NCBI GenBank assembly: GCA_024400875.1
Contig: JAKSMB010000003.1
Location: forward strand, 1 to 64,000
DNA: 64,000 bases
Source: Bacteroidales bacterium
Lineage (GTDB): Bacteria > Bacteroidota > Bacteroidia > Bacteroidales > WCHB1-69
Direction: 5' to 3'
Part shown: piece by piece, positions 25,414 to 33,554 of the stretch
How the letters are laid out: every line of letters begins with the position of its first letter
Numbering within the stretch: the first letter of the stretch is position 1
Program-made: the position numbers and the translations under genes
The notes under the pieces: model-generated
The model's input: the letters and a program-made list of their open reading frames with translations, nothing else
Databases searched by the model: none
What the model was told of the DNA's origin: nothing

Positions 25414-26163
25414 TTATTTGCTTTTTTGTGTTAGGGCGTGGAATAATTCTTCCATACCTAAAGCATTGAGCTCAGAGGTGTGCTTCAATCCTAATTTCTC
25501 TGCCATATTAGGTAACTCTGCAACGGATGAGTCTGCAACAAGTTGACCTTTGTTGATGATAACCACGTGGTCACACAGAGCTTGAACCTCTTGCATGATG
25601 TGCGTGGAAAGAAGCACGGTCTTGTCTTTGCCGTAATTGCGGATCAAGGAACGTATTTCGATAAGCTGGTTTGGATCCAAACCGGTCGTTGGCTCATCGA
25701 GGATGAGTACTTCCGGATTGTGTATCAGTGCTTGGGCGATGCCGACACGCTGTTTGTAACCTCTTGAAAGTGCACCGATCTTTTTGTGCTGTTCGGGAGT
25801 GAGTCCCGTTTGTTCGATGACTTCGGCAACACGTTCTTTTACATTCTTAAGATGATGAATATTTCCGATGAATTGGAGAAATTCTCGAACGTACATGTCG
25901 TAGTACAAAGGATTGGCTTCGGAAAGATAGCCGATTTTTTTGCGTAATTCCAGTGAGTCGTTCCAGATGTCGTATCCACATACCGTTACATTGCCCTCGG
26001 TAGGTGGAATCAGACAGGTTATGATTTTCATCATTGTAGTTTTTCCTGCTCCATTGGGGCCTAGAAAGCCCACAATCTCGCCCTTTTTTGCTTCGAAACT
26101 TACGTTGTTGAGGGCATATTGGGTGTCAAAAACCTTGGTTACGTTTTTTACAACAATAGACAT
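25414..26163 (-). CDS. gldA: GldA-type ABC transporter ATP-binding protein
   Basis: A 249-residue ABC ATPase. Walker A is GPNGAGKTT, the Q-loop follows in the GYLSEANPLYYDMYVREF segment, the signature is LSRGYKQRVGIAQAL, Walker B is VLILDEPTTGLDP, and the switch is STHIMQEV. The sequence pattern is that of GldA, which works with GldF/GldG in gliding Bacteroidota, but many non-gliding Bacteroidales keep a homologue. No permease gene is adjacent, so the partner is unknown. A -7 box at 26189-26196 drives it, within a symmetric divergent promoter. Confidence 0.85.
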   Translation of the reverse strand: MSIVVKNVTKVFDTQYALNNVSFEAKKGEIVGFLGPNGAGKTTMMKIITCLIPPTEGNVTVCGYDIWNDSLELRKKIGYLSEANPLYYDMYVREFLQFIGNIHHLKNVKERVAEVIEQTGLTPEQHKKIGALSRGYKQRVGIAQALIHNPEVLILDEPTTGLDPNQLIEIRSLIRNYGKDKTVLLSTHIMQEVQALCDHVVIINKGQLVADSSVAELPNMAEKLGLKHTSELNALGMEELFHALTQKSK

Positions 26164-26188
26164 AATTATACTATAATTTATAGGGCCG

Positions 26189-26196
26189 CAAAGATA
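26189..26196 (-). promoter_or_regulatory. -7 box of gldA-sppA unit
   Basis: Leftward TATCTTTG followed by C matches TAnnTTTG. It is the mirror image of the rightward box at 26209-26216, 12 nt away. Confidence 0.65.
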
Positions 26197-26208
26197 ATAA
26201 AAAAGGTG

Positions 26209-26216
26209 TATCTTTG
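26209..26216 (+). promoter_or_regulatory. -7 box of flippase-rfaE2-M23 unit
   Basis: TATCTTTG followed by C matches TAnnTTTG. It overlaps the TTG at 26214 that would give the longest reading frame, supporting the ATG at 26235. Confidence 0.65.
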
Positions 26217-26234
26217 CCGTCCCTATTTTTGGAT

Positions 26235-27320
26235 ATGAACAAGATTAGTCAATCTGGTAATAAAAGCAAGGTGAATACCTTCGTTCAACTGGTCATTTTT
26301 GTTGGACTGGGTGTGTTTTTCATCTGGTTGTCATTGCACTCTTTGTCGAAAGAAGATGTGCGAATGATCTATCAGTCGATGGCCGTCATCAACAACCCGT
26401 ATAGCTGGTGTATGTTGTGTTTGACTGCTATTGCGGCGATTATGGCTGATGTGGCGCGGGCGGAACGTATGCGCATTCAGTTGCAATCAATGGGACATAA
26501 TGTTCGTAGATCAATGGCTTTTTATTCTGTGATGGTTTGCTATTTGGCCAATCTCGCTCTTCCGCGCTTGGGCGAGGTGCTGCGTTGCACTTTCTTGCAA
26601 CGTTTTGAACGCGTTCCTTTCCAAAAATCATTGGGCGCCGTGCTTACCGAACGTGCCGTTGATGTGCTCTGTTGGGCGGTAATGTTTTTGGTGGCTATTG
26701 CAATGAATACGGGGATGCTCAATCAACTTGTGATTGACGACAATACAAATATGACCATAGGTATGTGGATGGAAACGAAGGGACTGTCGGTGTTGGGTAA
26801 TTATTTTATTTACATCCTATTGGCATTTATTGCATTGATAGTATTGGTAGGCTACCTTACCCGCAAATGGTGGATGAAGTCGAAGTTGATGATGAAGGTC
26901 TGGGATTTCATTTTGGGCATTTGGCAGGGATTTATCTCTATAAAGAATCTGCCTAAACCGGGCTTGTATGTCCTGTGGACCGCCTTGATGTGGGTTTTTT
27001 ATTTGCTGGGTAACTTGTTGTGCCTGTATGCCTTCCCGTTCTTGAATGGCGCAGGTGTGGGTGCTGCTTTCACGGTGTTGACCTTCAGTACGATTGCCTT
27101 TATGGTTTCCCAAGCCGGCTTAGGCTCTTATCCGTTGATTGTGGCTGGAATTCTGATGATTTATGGCGCCGATTATACGCAAGGCCTCGCTGCCGGTTGG
27201 ATTGGCTGGATATTGCAACAAGTGGTGGTGCTTGTCCTCGGTTTTGCATCTTTGATCTTAGCCTCGTTTTATAAGAAACCTGCGGAGATGGTTCCGTCTG
27301 AAGATTTGGTGAAGGAATGA
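26235..27320 (+). CDS. LPG-synthase TM-region / AglD-YbhN family membrane protein
   Basis: A 361-residue inner-membrane protein with about eight hydrophobic helices. It belongs to the UPF0104/lysylphosphatidylglycerol synthase TM-region family (flippase-like). Family segments include [10 protein letters not shown], the conserved charged [28 protein letters not shown] region, LTERAVDV and [12 protein letters not shown]. Only the membrane region is present, with no synthase domain, so lipid or lipid-linked sugar translocation is the usual guess. It is first in a unit with a heptose adenylyltransferase (4-nt overlap), suggesting a cell-envelope role. Confidence 0.8.
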   Translation: MNKISQSGNKSKVNTFVQLVIFVGLGVFFIWLSLHSLSKEDVRMIYQSMAVINNPYSWCMLCLTAIAAIMADVARAERMRIQLQSMGHNVRRSMAFYSVMVCYLANLALPRLGEVLRCTFLQRFERVPFQKSLGAVLTERAVDVLCWAVMFLVAIAMNTGMLNQLVIDDNTNMTIGMWMETKGLSVLGNYFIYILLAFIALIVLVGYLTRKWWMKSKLMMKVWDFILGIWQGFISIKNLPKPGLYVLWTALMWVFYLLGNLLCLYAFPFLNGAGVGAAFTVLTFSTIAFMVSQAGLGSYPLIVAGILMIYGADYTQGLAAGWIGWILQQVVVLVLGFASLILASFYKKPAEMVPSEDLVKE

Positions 27321-27802
27321 TGAATTTTATCGAACATATTCAAAATAAAATCGTACCGCCATCTTTTTTTAAGGAACGTGCGGATGAAATTCATAAACAG
27401 AAAGTGGTGTTTACCAATGGCTGTTTCGACATCTTGCATCTTGGACATATAACCTATTTGGCACAAGCGCGACAGTTGGGCGATGCGTTGGTGGTCGGTT
27501 TGAATAGCGATGCTTCGGTGCGTCGATTAAAAGGTCCTTCGCGTCCAGTCAATGATCAAAATGCCCGTGCAAAAGTGCTTGCAGCTCTGGAATGCGTGGA
27601 TTATGTGGTCTTCTTTGAGGAAGATACACCCCTTAATATCATAACCCAGGTGGTTCCGGATGTGCTGGTGAAGGGGGGCGATTATTCGATAGATAATATT
27701 GTCGGCGCTGACTTCGTTATGCAAAATGGAGGTAAGGTTCTTACCATCCCATTTGTTAACGGTTTTTCAACTACGTCAATTATTGAAAATCTAAAAGCAT
27801 GA
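27317..27802 (+). CDS. rfaE2: D-glycero-beta-D-manno-heptose 1-phosphate adenylyltransferase
   Basis: Transfers AMP to heptose-1-phosphate, giving ADP-heptose for LPS core synthesis. The 161-residue protein is a stand-alone HldE C-terminal domain of the cytidylyltransferase fold. It has [22 protein letters not shown] (HxGH motif), [19 protein letters not shown] and a late GFSTTSII motif replacing ISTTxxI. The kinase half (RfaE1) is not in the window; gmhA, an earlier step, lies at 44.2 kb. Starts and stops overlap by 4 nt with both neighbours, so translation is coupled. Confidence 0.93.
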   Translation: MMNFIEHIQNKIVPPSFFKERADEIHKQKVVFTNGCFDILHLGHITYLAQARQLGDALVVGLNSDASVRRLKGPSRPVNDQNARAKVLAALECVDYVVFFEEDTPLNIITQVVPDVLVKGGDYSIDNIVGADFVMQNGGKVLTIPFVNGFSTTSIIENLKA

Positions 27803-28833
27803 TTATGAGAAGACTGATGTTTGTGTTTTTATGTTGTATGAATGTTGCGTTGATGGCCCAATCTATCGATATAACAGCATTCTCTCAAAACAGGGCATTG
27901 GTTGATACCCCAAAGGTGGCACTCCTAAGCGAACAAGTGTTGATGTCTTCTTATCCTTCTGTTTCCGAAACATTTCAAATACCATCATATAGCTTGTATG
28001 ATGAATATTGGGATGTGGAACACCTCAGAAGCCGGATGTTGACAATTCCTTTTACTGAGGATAAGTTGATGCTTATCATGGTTGCAGCATCCAACAATCC
28101 TTTTGAGGTTCCGTGTTCTTTTGACGATATATCTTTAAAGTATGGCCCAACCAAGGGTGGAGATTTCCATCCCGGCGTTGATTTGAAGGTGGAACCGCAA
28201 ACGCTGGTCAAGAGCTCTTTTGACGGCGTGGTGCGCATGGCAAAATACTATGGGGATTATGGTTTGACGGTTGTTATTCGTCATTACAATGGCCTGGAAA
28301 CTGTTTACGCTCATTTAGACAAGTTGTGCGTGAAACCCGGTCAGATGCTGAATGCCGGTGATGTTATCGGACAAACGGGAAAGACAGGTAACTGCAAAGA
28401 ACCTCTTTTACATTTCGAGACCCGTTTTATGAACGAGTATTTTGACCCAGAGTTGATTATTGACTTTGAAAACGAGACTTTGGTGAAAAACACCTGTGTA
28501 CTTACTTCTTCAGATTTGAATGTCACTGATCTTGATATGCTTGGCAAAACAGTAGTGAAACCTTCGAACACAACGGCAAAACCTGTGACTCCAGTGATGA
28601 ATACAACGACCTCGGTGGAAGAAAAAAATCCACAGCGTGAGGTTATCCAACAGGTGAATGCTCAGTTGAAGCAGGCCTTTGATGGTGAAGAGGTTTATCA
28701 CGTTATCCAAAAAGGAGAAACCTTGTATCGCATCGCCACGCAGTATAAGACAACAACGACCGAAATTCTTCGTTTAAACAATATTGATGATGCTGATAGG
28801 ATTGCTGCCGGTCAGCGTATTCGTGTGAAATAA
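27799..28833 (+). CDS. M23-family peptidase-like protein with C-terminal LysM, altered active site
   Basis: A 344-residue exported protein: signal peptide (residues 1-21), LytM/M23 domain (~110-215) and a LysM peptidoglycan-binding domain (~298-344, [14 protein letters not shown]). The metal site HPGVD (H124, D128) and YAHLD (H172) are present. The usual HLH motif reads LLH: the general-base His is Leu203, while the ligand H205 remains. It may be a non-catalytic amidase activator or a weakened endopeptidase. It overlaps rfaE2 by 4 nt; an alternative start is ATG 27805. Confidence 0.88.
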   Translation: MIMRRLMFVFLCCMNVALMAQSIDITAFSQNRALVDTPKVALLSEQVLMSSYPSVSETFQIPSYSLYDEYWDVEHLRSRMLTIPFTEDKLMLIMVAASNNPFEVPCSFDDISLKYGPTKGGDFHPGVDLKVEPQTLVKSSFDGVVRMAKYYGDYGLTVVIRHYNGLETVYAHLDKLCVKPGQMLNAGDVIGQTGKTGNCKEPLLHFETRFMNEYFDPELIIDFENETLVKNTCVLTSSDLNVTDLDMLGKTVVKPSNTTAKPVTPVMNTTTSVEEKNPQREVIQQVNAQLKQAFDGEEVYHVIQKGETLYRIATQYKTTTTEILRLNNIDDADRIAAGQRIRVK

Positions 28834-28847
28834 TTAATTTTAGAGAT

Positions 28848-29516
28848 ATGAAAAATAGAAGTTTTATTTTAATGCTTGCCCTGATGTTGGGCGTATTTAC
28901 TCTTTCCGCACAACACGATAAGTGTGGTTTTTCTATTCAATTTGGTTGCATCAAACCAGGTTATAACTTCAACGATGTGCCTGAGTTGGTTATTCCGGGT
29001 ACCAATTCCTTCGGTTCTGCTGGTGGTGCTATGACGGGCGCTTCCATTGGTTTGAAATATACCTACTCTTTTAAAAATACGATCCTTGAAAAGAGTGGTT
29101 TGGGTATCTTCTTCGCAGCTGATGGTATGTGGAATGCTATGAATAAGGATTTAAGAACGACTTACGACAACATGAGTTGCACAAAACCAATGTATGTGAA
29201 TGTGCCAATCCAGGTTGGTTTCAGCTACAAAACTCCTGGTCGAATCTTCAACGCTTGGGCTGAATATAGCTTGGGTGCTGATCTTTTTATGAAAACGCAA
29301 GAAGGTTGGAGAAACAGTACCATTAAGTATCAGATGAATACGGAATTTGCTACGCAAGTAGGCTTCGGTATCCTGTTGGCTCGTACGGTTTCTTTGGGCG
29401 TACACTACTACTGGTTGGGTACACACGACGTTCGTCCACAAAGCGATAATTTGATCAATGAAGGTTCCCAAATGAAGATGGGTGCTTGGGCGTTCAAGTT
29501 GGGCTTCCATATGTAA
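28848..29516 (+). CDS. Predicted outer-membrane beta-barrel protein
   Basis: A 222-residue exported protein with a signal peptide (residues 1-21, cleavage near LSAQ). It then shows alternating amphipathic strands (GFSIQFGCIKPGYNF, GASIGLKYTYSF, GIFFAADGMW, VPIQVGFSYKT, ATQVGFGILLARTVSLGVHYY, WAFKLGFHM), consistent with an eight- to ten-strand barrel. No named family was recognised. It follows the M23 gene by 14 nt and is the last gene of the unit before a terminator. Confidence 0.72.
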   Translation: MKNRSFILMLALMLGVFTLSAQHDKCGFSIQFGCIKPGYNFNDVPELVIPGTNSFGSAGGAMTGASIGLKYTYSFKNTILEKSGLGIFFAADGMWNAMNKDLRTTYDNMSCTKPMYVNVPIQVGFSYKTPGRIFNAWAEYSLGADLFMKTQEGWRNSTIKYQMNTEFATQVGFGILLARTVSLGVHYYWLGTHDVRPQSDNLINEGSQMKMGAWAFKLGFHM

Positions 29517-29537
29517 TCGATTTTCACAGAATAGAAA

Positions 29538-29568
29538 TAAAAAGGGAAGACATATGTCTTCCCTTTTT
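29538..29568. terminator. Bidirectional terminator between OMP gene and lplA
   Basis: The 12-bp arms AAAGGGAAGACA and TGTCTTCCCTTT (29541-29552 and 29555-29566) have A-runs and T-runs on each side; they separate convergent genes. Confidence 0.88.
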
Positions 29569-29587
29569 TGTATCTGTTCGTTTCCTC

Positions 29588-30571
29588 TCAGACAAGCAAT
29601 CCAAGCAACTCTTCTTTGGTGGCGTTGCTGAAGTATTGTTCGACAGGGAGGTCGTTTAATGTCTCTTGGATGATGGCCTGCTCGTGCGGTAGGCCTACAA
29701 GACGTGCTGCAAGCTCGGTAGGATCTTTGGTGGAGAAGAAATCGCCAAAGAACTGCAGTTCCTGGATGCGGCCATTCTTGACATTCATCATCGCTTGGAT
29801 GGAACCGCCCTGCGTGCGTACCTTTCGGTTGATGCTGTATCGGGGAGATTGCCCGAAGTTCCATTCCCAAGTGCTGTATTTCTCTTTTTCCAGTTGTTGA
29901 ATGACTGCTATCTCCCTATCGCTTAATTGCTCGATGATGGCGGTTGGGTCCTGACGTTTGATGCAGTTCATGAGATAGTCTTTGAACTCTAACACGGTCA
30001 TCGGGGTGGCGAGGTGCTCTGAGATGTTGGTGACGCGACTGCGTACGGACTTGACCGCTTTGTCGGCGAACTTTTCGGGGTCAACGTTGAGCGCATTTAC
30101 CAGGTCGTTGTGCAGGGTGGAGAAAAGCATACACCCGTGCTCCAGAACACGGTTCTCGTGGAAGGCCATCGCATTGCCCGAGATTTTCTTGCCATCTAAC
30201 AGAATATCATTGCGTCCTGAGAAGGTTGCTGGTAATCCTAAGTCTTTAAGGGCATCCACGATGGGTTGTAAATATCGCACGAAGTTCACCTCTTTATCTT
30301 GAGACTGAATGTTTTGGATGAAGGTGAAGTTGAGGTTCCCAAGATCGTGAAAAACAGCGCCACCACCCGTGATTCTGCGGGCTACAGTGATGTGGTGCGA
30401 TTGCACGTATTCCTGATTGATCTCAGCTACGGTGTTTTGATGTTTGCCGATGATGATGGAGTTGGCATTCTGCCAGAGCATGAAAATGTCATCATTGGTT
30501 TGTTTGAGAAGATATTCTTCTGCCGCAAGATTGAAATAGGGCGATTGTGTGGGAAGCCAAAGATATCGCAT
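29588..30571 (-). CDS. lplA: Lipoate--protein ligase
   Basis: Activates lipoate with ATP and attaches it to lipoyl domains (for example GcvH and 2-oxoacid dehydrogenases). The 327-residue protein has the BPL_LplA catalytic domain, with WQNANSIIIGKHQNTVAEIN and the motif ARRITGGGAVFHDLGNLNFTF (catalytic RRxTGGGAVxHD). GNDILLDGKKISGNAM carries the substrate Lys region. A C-terminal accessory domain (~240-327) follows. The glycine decarboxylase gene gcvP at 34.7 kb belongs to a lipoate-dependent system that would use it. Confidence 0.94.
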   Translation of the reverse strand: MRYLWLPTQSPYFNLAAEEYLLKQTNDDIFMLWQNANSIIIGKHQNTVAEINQEYVQSHHITVARRITGGGAVFHDLGNLNFTFIQNIQSQDKEVNFVRYLQPIVDALKDLGLPATFSGRNDILLDGKKISGNAMAFHENRVLEHGCMLFSTLHNDLVNALNVDPEKFADKAVKSVRSRVTNISEHLATPMTVLEFKDYLMNCIKRQDPTAIIEQLSDREIAVIQQLEKEKYSTWEWNFGQSPRYSINRKVRTQGGSIQAMMNVKNGRIQELQFFGDFFSTKDPTELAARLVGLPHEQAIIQETLNDLPVEQYFSNATKEELLGLLV

Positions 30572-30584
30572 AGGAACGTTTATT

Positions 30585-30621
30585 AAAAAAATGTAGAGAC
30601 GCTTGACGAAACGCCTCTACA
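30585..30621 (-). terminator. Terminator of reverse rubrerythrin gene
   Basis: Read leftward, the RNA forms a 13-bp stem including two G-U pairs with a 4-nt loop, then a run of seven T. The wobble pairs would be mismatches on the other strand, so it works leftward only. The outer part TGTAGAG...CTCTACA resembles a dispersed palindrome. Confidence 0.75.
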
Positions 30622-30649
30622 CGTATTGTTATTCACTTTTGGAGTGAAA

Positions 30650-31198
30650 TTATTTCTTGAAGTATCTGTTGAAGAGGCCTTGGAAACCTTGACCGTGACG
30701 AGCTTCGTCTTTAGCCATTTCGTGAACGGTGTCGTGGATAGCATCCCAGTTCATCTCTTTAGCACGCTTTGCAATACGCATTTTGTCGGCGCAAGCACCG
30801 CTTTCAGCGAGCATACGTTTTTCAAGATTTGTACGGGTGTCCCAAACAACGTCACCAAGGAGTTCGGCGAATTTAGCGCAGTGTTCAGCTTCTTCGAAAG
30901 CATAGCGTTTGAAAGCCTCTGCAACTTCTGGATAGCCTTCGCGATCGGCTTGGCGGCTCATGGCGAGGTACATGCCAACTTCAGTTGCTTCGCCCATGAA
31001 GTGTGCGTTGAGGTCTTTGATCATTTCTTCATCGGTGTCTTTTGCTACGCCGATAACGTGTTCAGTAACAAATTGCAATTCGCCTTCTTCTTTTACTTCT
31101 TCGAATTTTTCGCGTGGTTGGCGACATTGTGGACATTTTTCTGGAGCGGTATCACCTTCGTGAACGTAACCGCAAACTTTACATACGAATTTTGCCAT
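30650..31198 (-). CDS. Reverse rubrerythrin (NADH peroxidase type)
   Basis: Reduces hydrogen peroxide to water in oxygen-sensitive bacteria. The rubredoxin-like zinc/iron ribbon is at the N-terminus (CKVCGY at ~6-9, CPQC at ~22-25), followed by a ferritin-like diiron domain (~45-182). That domain has [18 protein letters not shown] and DEARHGQGF, which supply Glu and His ligands. Ordinary rubrerythrins have the ribbon at the C-terminus, hence reverse. The 182-residue length is normal. It suggests an anaerobic lifestyle with peroxide defence. It ends at its own terminator. Confidence 0.93.
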   Translation of the reverse strand: MAKFVCKVCGYVHEGDTAPEKCPQCRQPREKFEEVKEEGELQFVTEHVIGVAKDTDEEMIKDLNAHFMGEATEVGMYLAMSRQADREGYPEVAEAFKRYAFEEAEHCAKFAELLGDVVWDTRTNLEKRMLAESGACADKMRIAKRAKEMNWDAIHDTVHEMAKDEARHGQGFQGLFNRYFKK

Positions 31199-31226
31199 TT
31201 CAAATTTTATTTAAAAGGTTGTTTTA

Positions 31227-32009
31227 CTATTTGGACAAGTTTTCGATGAGCAATTGGCGTAATGTGGAAGAGTTCAAACCTCGAATCAGTTGACCGTCTT
31301 TGCATACGGATATCGTTCCGGTTTGCTCGGAAACGATGACGGCAATGGCATCGGTCATTTCTGTGGAACCTAAGGCGGAACGGTGGCGAAGTCCTACTTC
31401 TTGCGGAAGGTCCGGATTCTTAGATACCGGCAGAATACAACGTGCAGCTGTGATTCTGTGGTCTTTGATGATGACAGCACCATCGTGCAACGGACTGTTT
31501 TTGAAGAAAATGTTCTCCAATAACTCGGAAGAGGGTCTTGCGTCGATTGTTTCGCCGGTGGACAGAAATTCGTCCAACGGGGTTTGACGAGCAAAGATGA
31601 TTAAAGCACCCGTTTTCGTTTCCGACATGTGTTGGCAGGCAGTCTTCACTGCTTCCACCTCGGTGGTAAATGCGGTGGAATTCTCTTTTTTTACAAGTTT
31701 GTCGCTGAAAAAGTGAATCAGTTTGCCGTTACCAATGAAAAGGAGGAACTTGCGGATTTCGGGGGCGAACAAGATGATGATGGCCAAGATGCCCACGTTG
31801 ATGACTTCTCCAAGCAGTTCGGAAAGCAATGTAGCATGAACGTAGGCTACCATTTTCCAAATGAAGTAGAAAATGGCGACCATCCAGAACAACTTGACCG
31901 CTGCGGTTCCTTTGGTGAGCTTGTACAACTCGTAAAGGACAAACGCAAAGATCAGGATGTCCAATGCATCAACAATGCGGAAGGATAAAAAGCTTAGAGC
32001 ACCTGTCAT
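31227..32009 (-). CDS. cdaA: Diadenylate cyclase CdaA
   Basis: Makes the second messenger c-di-AMP from two ATP. The 260-residue protein has three N-terminal membrane helices (~5-85) and a DAC domain with the active-site motifs DGAVII (DGA) and GLRHRSALG (RHR), plus SEQTGTIS. The membrane layout is that of CdaA/DacA, not DisA. The gene follows the phosphate acyltransferase gene by 11 nt leftward, so the two are probably co-transcribed. YbbR (CdaR), often the partner, is not adjacent. Confidence 0.95.
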   Translation of the reverse strand: MTGALSFLSFRIVDALDILIFAFVLYELYKLTKGTAAVKLFWMVAIFYFIWKMVAYVHATLLSELLGEVINVGILAIIILFAPEIRKFLLFIGNGKLIHFFSDKLVKKENSTAFTTEVEAVKTACQHMSETKTGALIIFARQTPLDEFLSTGETIDARPSSELLENIFFKNSPLHDGAVIIKDHRITAARCILPVSKNPDLPQEVGLRHRSALGSTEMTDAIAVIVSEQTGTISVCKDGQLIRGLNSSTLRQLLIENLSK

Positions 32010-32020
32010 CGTAGGGTTAT

Positions 32021-32923
32021 TTATTTAGCCATCAAAGCAGCCAATGCGATGGAATACATCTTTGTTTTAGCAGAGTCGCCACGGGAGGACAAAACGCAAG
32101 GAACTTTTGCACCCATCAACATAGCGCCGAGTTCAGCGTGGTTGAACTTCGTACAGCATTTGTAGAATACGTTACCCGTTTCAATGTTCGGGAAGAGCAA
32201 ACAGTCGGCGTCGCCAGCCACTGGACTGTTGAATTTCTTGATGGCAACAGCTTCTGGGTCAATAGCAAGGTCGAGGGAAAGAGGACCTTCAACGTAAGCC
32301 TTCATGTTGGTGCGTTCAGCATCCTTGGCGATGATGGCAGCGTCAACACAAGCAGGGATGTTGGTCAACATCTGTTCAGAACAGGTGATGAGGGCAGCTT
32401 TAGGTTTCTCGATGCCAAATGCTTGAGCGGTTTGTACCAAATATTTGAGGATGGTTTGTTTTTGTTTCAAGTCTGGAAGTGGGATGACAGCTACATCACC
32501 CACGGTGAGCAACTTGTGGTATGCTGGATTTTCAATAACAGTGACGTGTGTCAACGTGGCCTTAGGAGGACAAAGTCCGCGTTCCTTGTTGAGGATGGCA
32601 CGCATGTACTTGTCGGTAGGGAGCAAACCTTTCATCAGGATGTCGCCTTCGCCATTGTTGATCAGGTCGCAGCTGGCAGCGGCAGCCTTGGTGTCAACGC
32701 TTTCGTGAACGATTCTGAATTTGTTGATGTCGATGTTGAGGTTTTTGCAGTTTTCAGCGATGACGGCTTGGTCACCAACGAGGGTTGCATCAACTACGCC
32801 CAAATCAACAGCAGCATTAACAGCTTGCAAAGTGTGTTCATCATTAGCATATGCAGCAACAAGTCTTTTTTTAGGTTTTGACTTAACCAGTTCAACTAAT
32901 TCGTCTAATGTTTTAATATTCAT
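32021..32923 (-). CDS. ptb: Phosphate butyryltransferase-type phosphotransacylase
   Basis: A 300-residue PTA_PTB-family enzyme converting acyl-CoA and phosphate to acyl phosphate. It resembles Ptb more than Pta: RLVAAYANDEHTLQAV at the N-terminus, GDILMKGLLPTDKYMRAIL, THVTVIENP, and GDADCLLFPNIETGNVFYK. A butyrate kinase (buk) is not adjacent, so the substrate (butyryl-, branched-chain- or acetyl-CoA) is uncertain. The ATG at 32923 is used; the open frame to 32992 passes through the promoter at 32962-32989. cdaA follows. Confidence 0.83.
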   Translation of the reverse strand: MNIKTLDELVELVKSKPKKRLVAAYANDEHTLQAVNAAVDLGVVDATLVGDQAVIAENCKNLNIDINKFRIVHESVDTKAAAASCDLINNGEGDILMKGLLPTDKYMRAILNKERGLCPPKATLTHVTVIENPAYHKLLTVGDVAVIPLPDLKQKQTILKYLVQTAQAFGIEKPKAALITCSEQMLTNIPACVDAAIIAKDAERTNMKAYVEGPLSLDLAIDPEAVAIKKFNSPVAGDADCLLFPNIETGNVFYKCCTKFNHAELGAMLMGAKVPCVLSSRGDSAKTKMYSIALAALMAK

Positions 32924-32961
32924 ATTATTGTAATTTAATATTGATTTATCTAGAGGAGCCG

Positions 32962-32969
32962 CAAAAGTA
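32962..32969 (-). promoter_or_regulatory. -7 box of ptb-cdaA unit
   Basis: Leftward TACTTTTG followed by C matches TAnnTTTG. It is one arm of a perfect 10-bp inverted repeat with the apt promoter. Confidence 0.65.
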
Positions 32970-32981
32970 CAAAAAAAAGTG

Positions 32982-32989
32982 TACTTTTG
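32982..32989 (+). promoter_or_regulatory. -7 box of apt-ilvE unit
   Basis: TACTTTTG followed by C matches TAnnTTTG, 28 nt before the apt ATG and 12 nt from the opposing box. Confidence 0.65.
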
Positions 32990-33016
32990 CACTCGTTAAA
33001 AATGTAGAGATAGAAT

Positions 33017-33529
33017 ATGTTTGATTTTTCCACTGTACGTGTTATTGACGACTTCCCAACACCGGGTATTAAGTTCTATGATATCACAACATTGCTGAAC
33101 AACGGCGAGGAATTTCGGAAGGCTGTGGACGATATGATTGCCATAGCTCGCGAGGAGAAACCGGATGTCGTTTTGGCGCTGGAATCCCGTGGTTTTTTCT
33201 TTGGCCCTGCCATTGCCCACGAGTTGGGTTTGCCGTTCGTGCCTGTACGCAAAAAGGGGAAATTGCCTTCTGATACGTACGAGATGACCTACGCGTTGGA
33301 GTATGGCACCGCCACTATCGAGATGCATATCGATGCCATCAAGGAAAATCAACGCGTGATGATTGTGGATGACGTGCTTGCAACGGGTGGTACGATGCAG
33401 GCCGCCGTGGAACTGGTGAATAAGTTCCACCCTTCGTTCGTTTCAACCGTATTCCTGATGGAACTGAAGGCATTGGAAGGACGCAAAAAACTATCTAACT
33501 GCGAAATACATAGTTTAGTACAATTATAA
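33017..33529 (+). CDS. apt: Adenine phosphoribosyltransferase
   Basis: Salvages adenine to AMP using PRPP. The 170-residue protein has VRVIDDFPTPGIKFYDITTLL, EKPDVVLALESRGFFFGPAIA, FVPVRKKGKLPSDT and the PRPP loop VMIVDDVLATGGTM. All are standard for type I Apt. Its start is 28 nt after the -7 box at 32982-32989. ilvE follows after 25 nt, probably in one transcript, with no obvious functional tie. Confidence 0.96.
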   Translation: MFDFSTVRVIDDFPTPGIKFYDITTLLNNGEEFRKAVDDMIAIAREEKPDVVLALESRGFFFGPAIAHELGLPFVPVRKKGKLPSDTYEMTYALEYGTATIEMHIDAIKENQRVMIVDDVLATGGTMQAAVELVNKFHPSFVSTVFLMELKALEGRKKLSNCEIHSLVQL

Positions 33530-33554
33530 AATTAACAATAAAAAAATTAACGTA

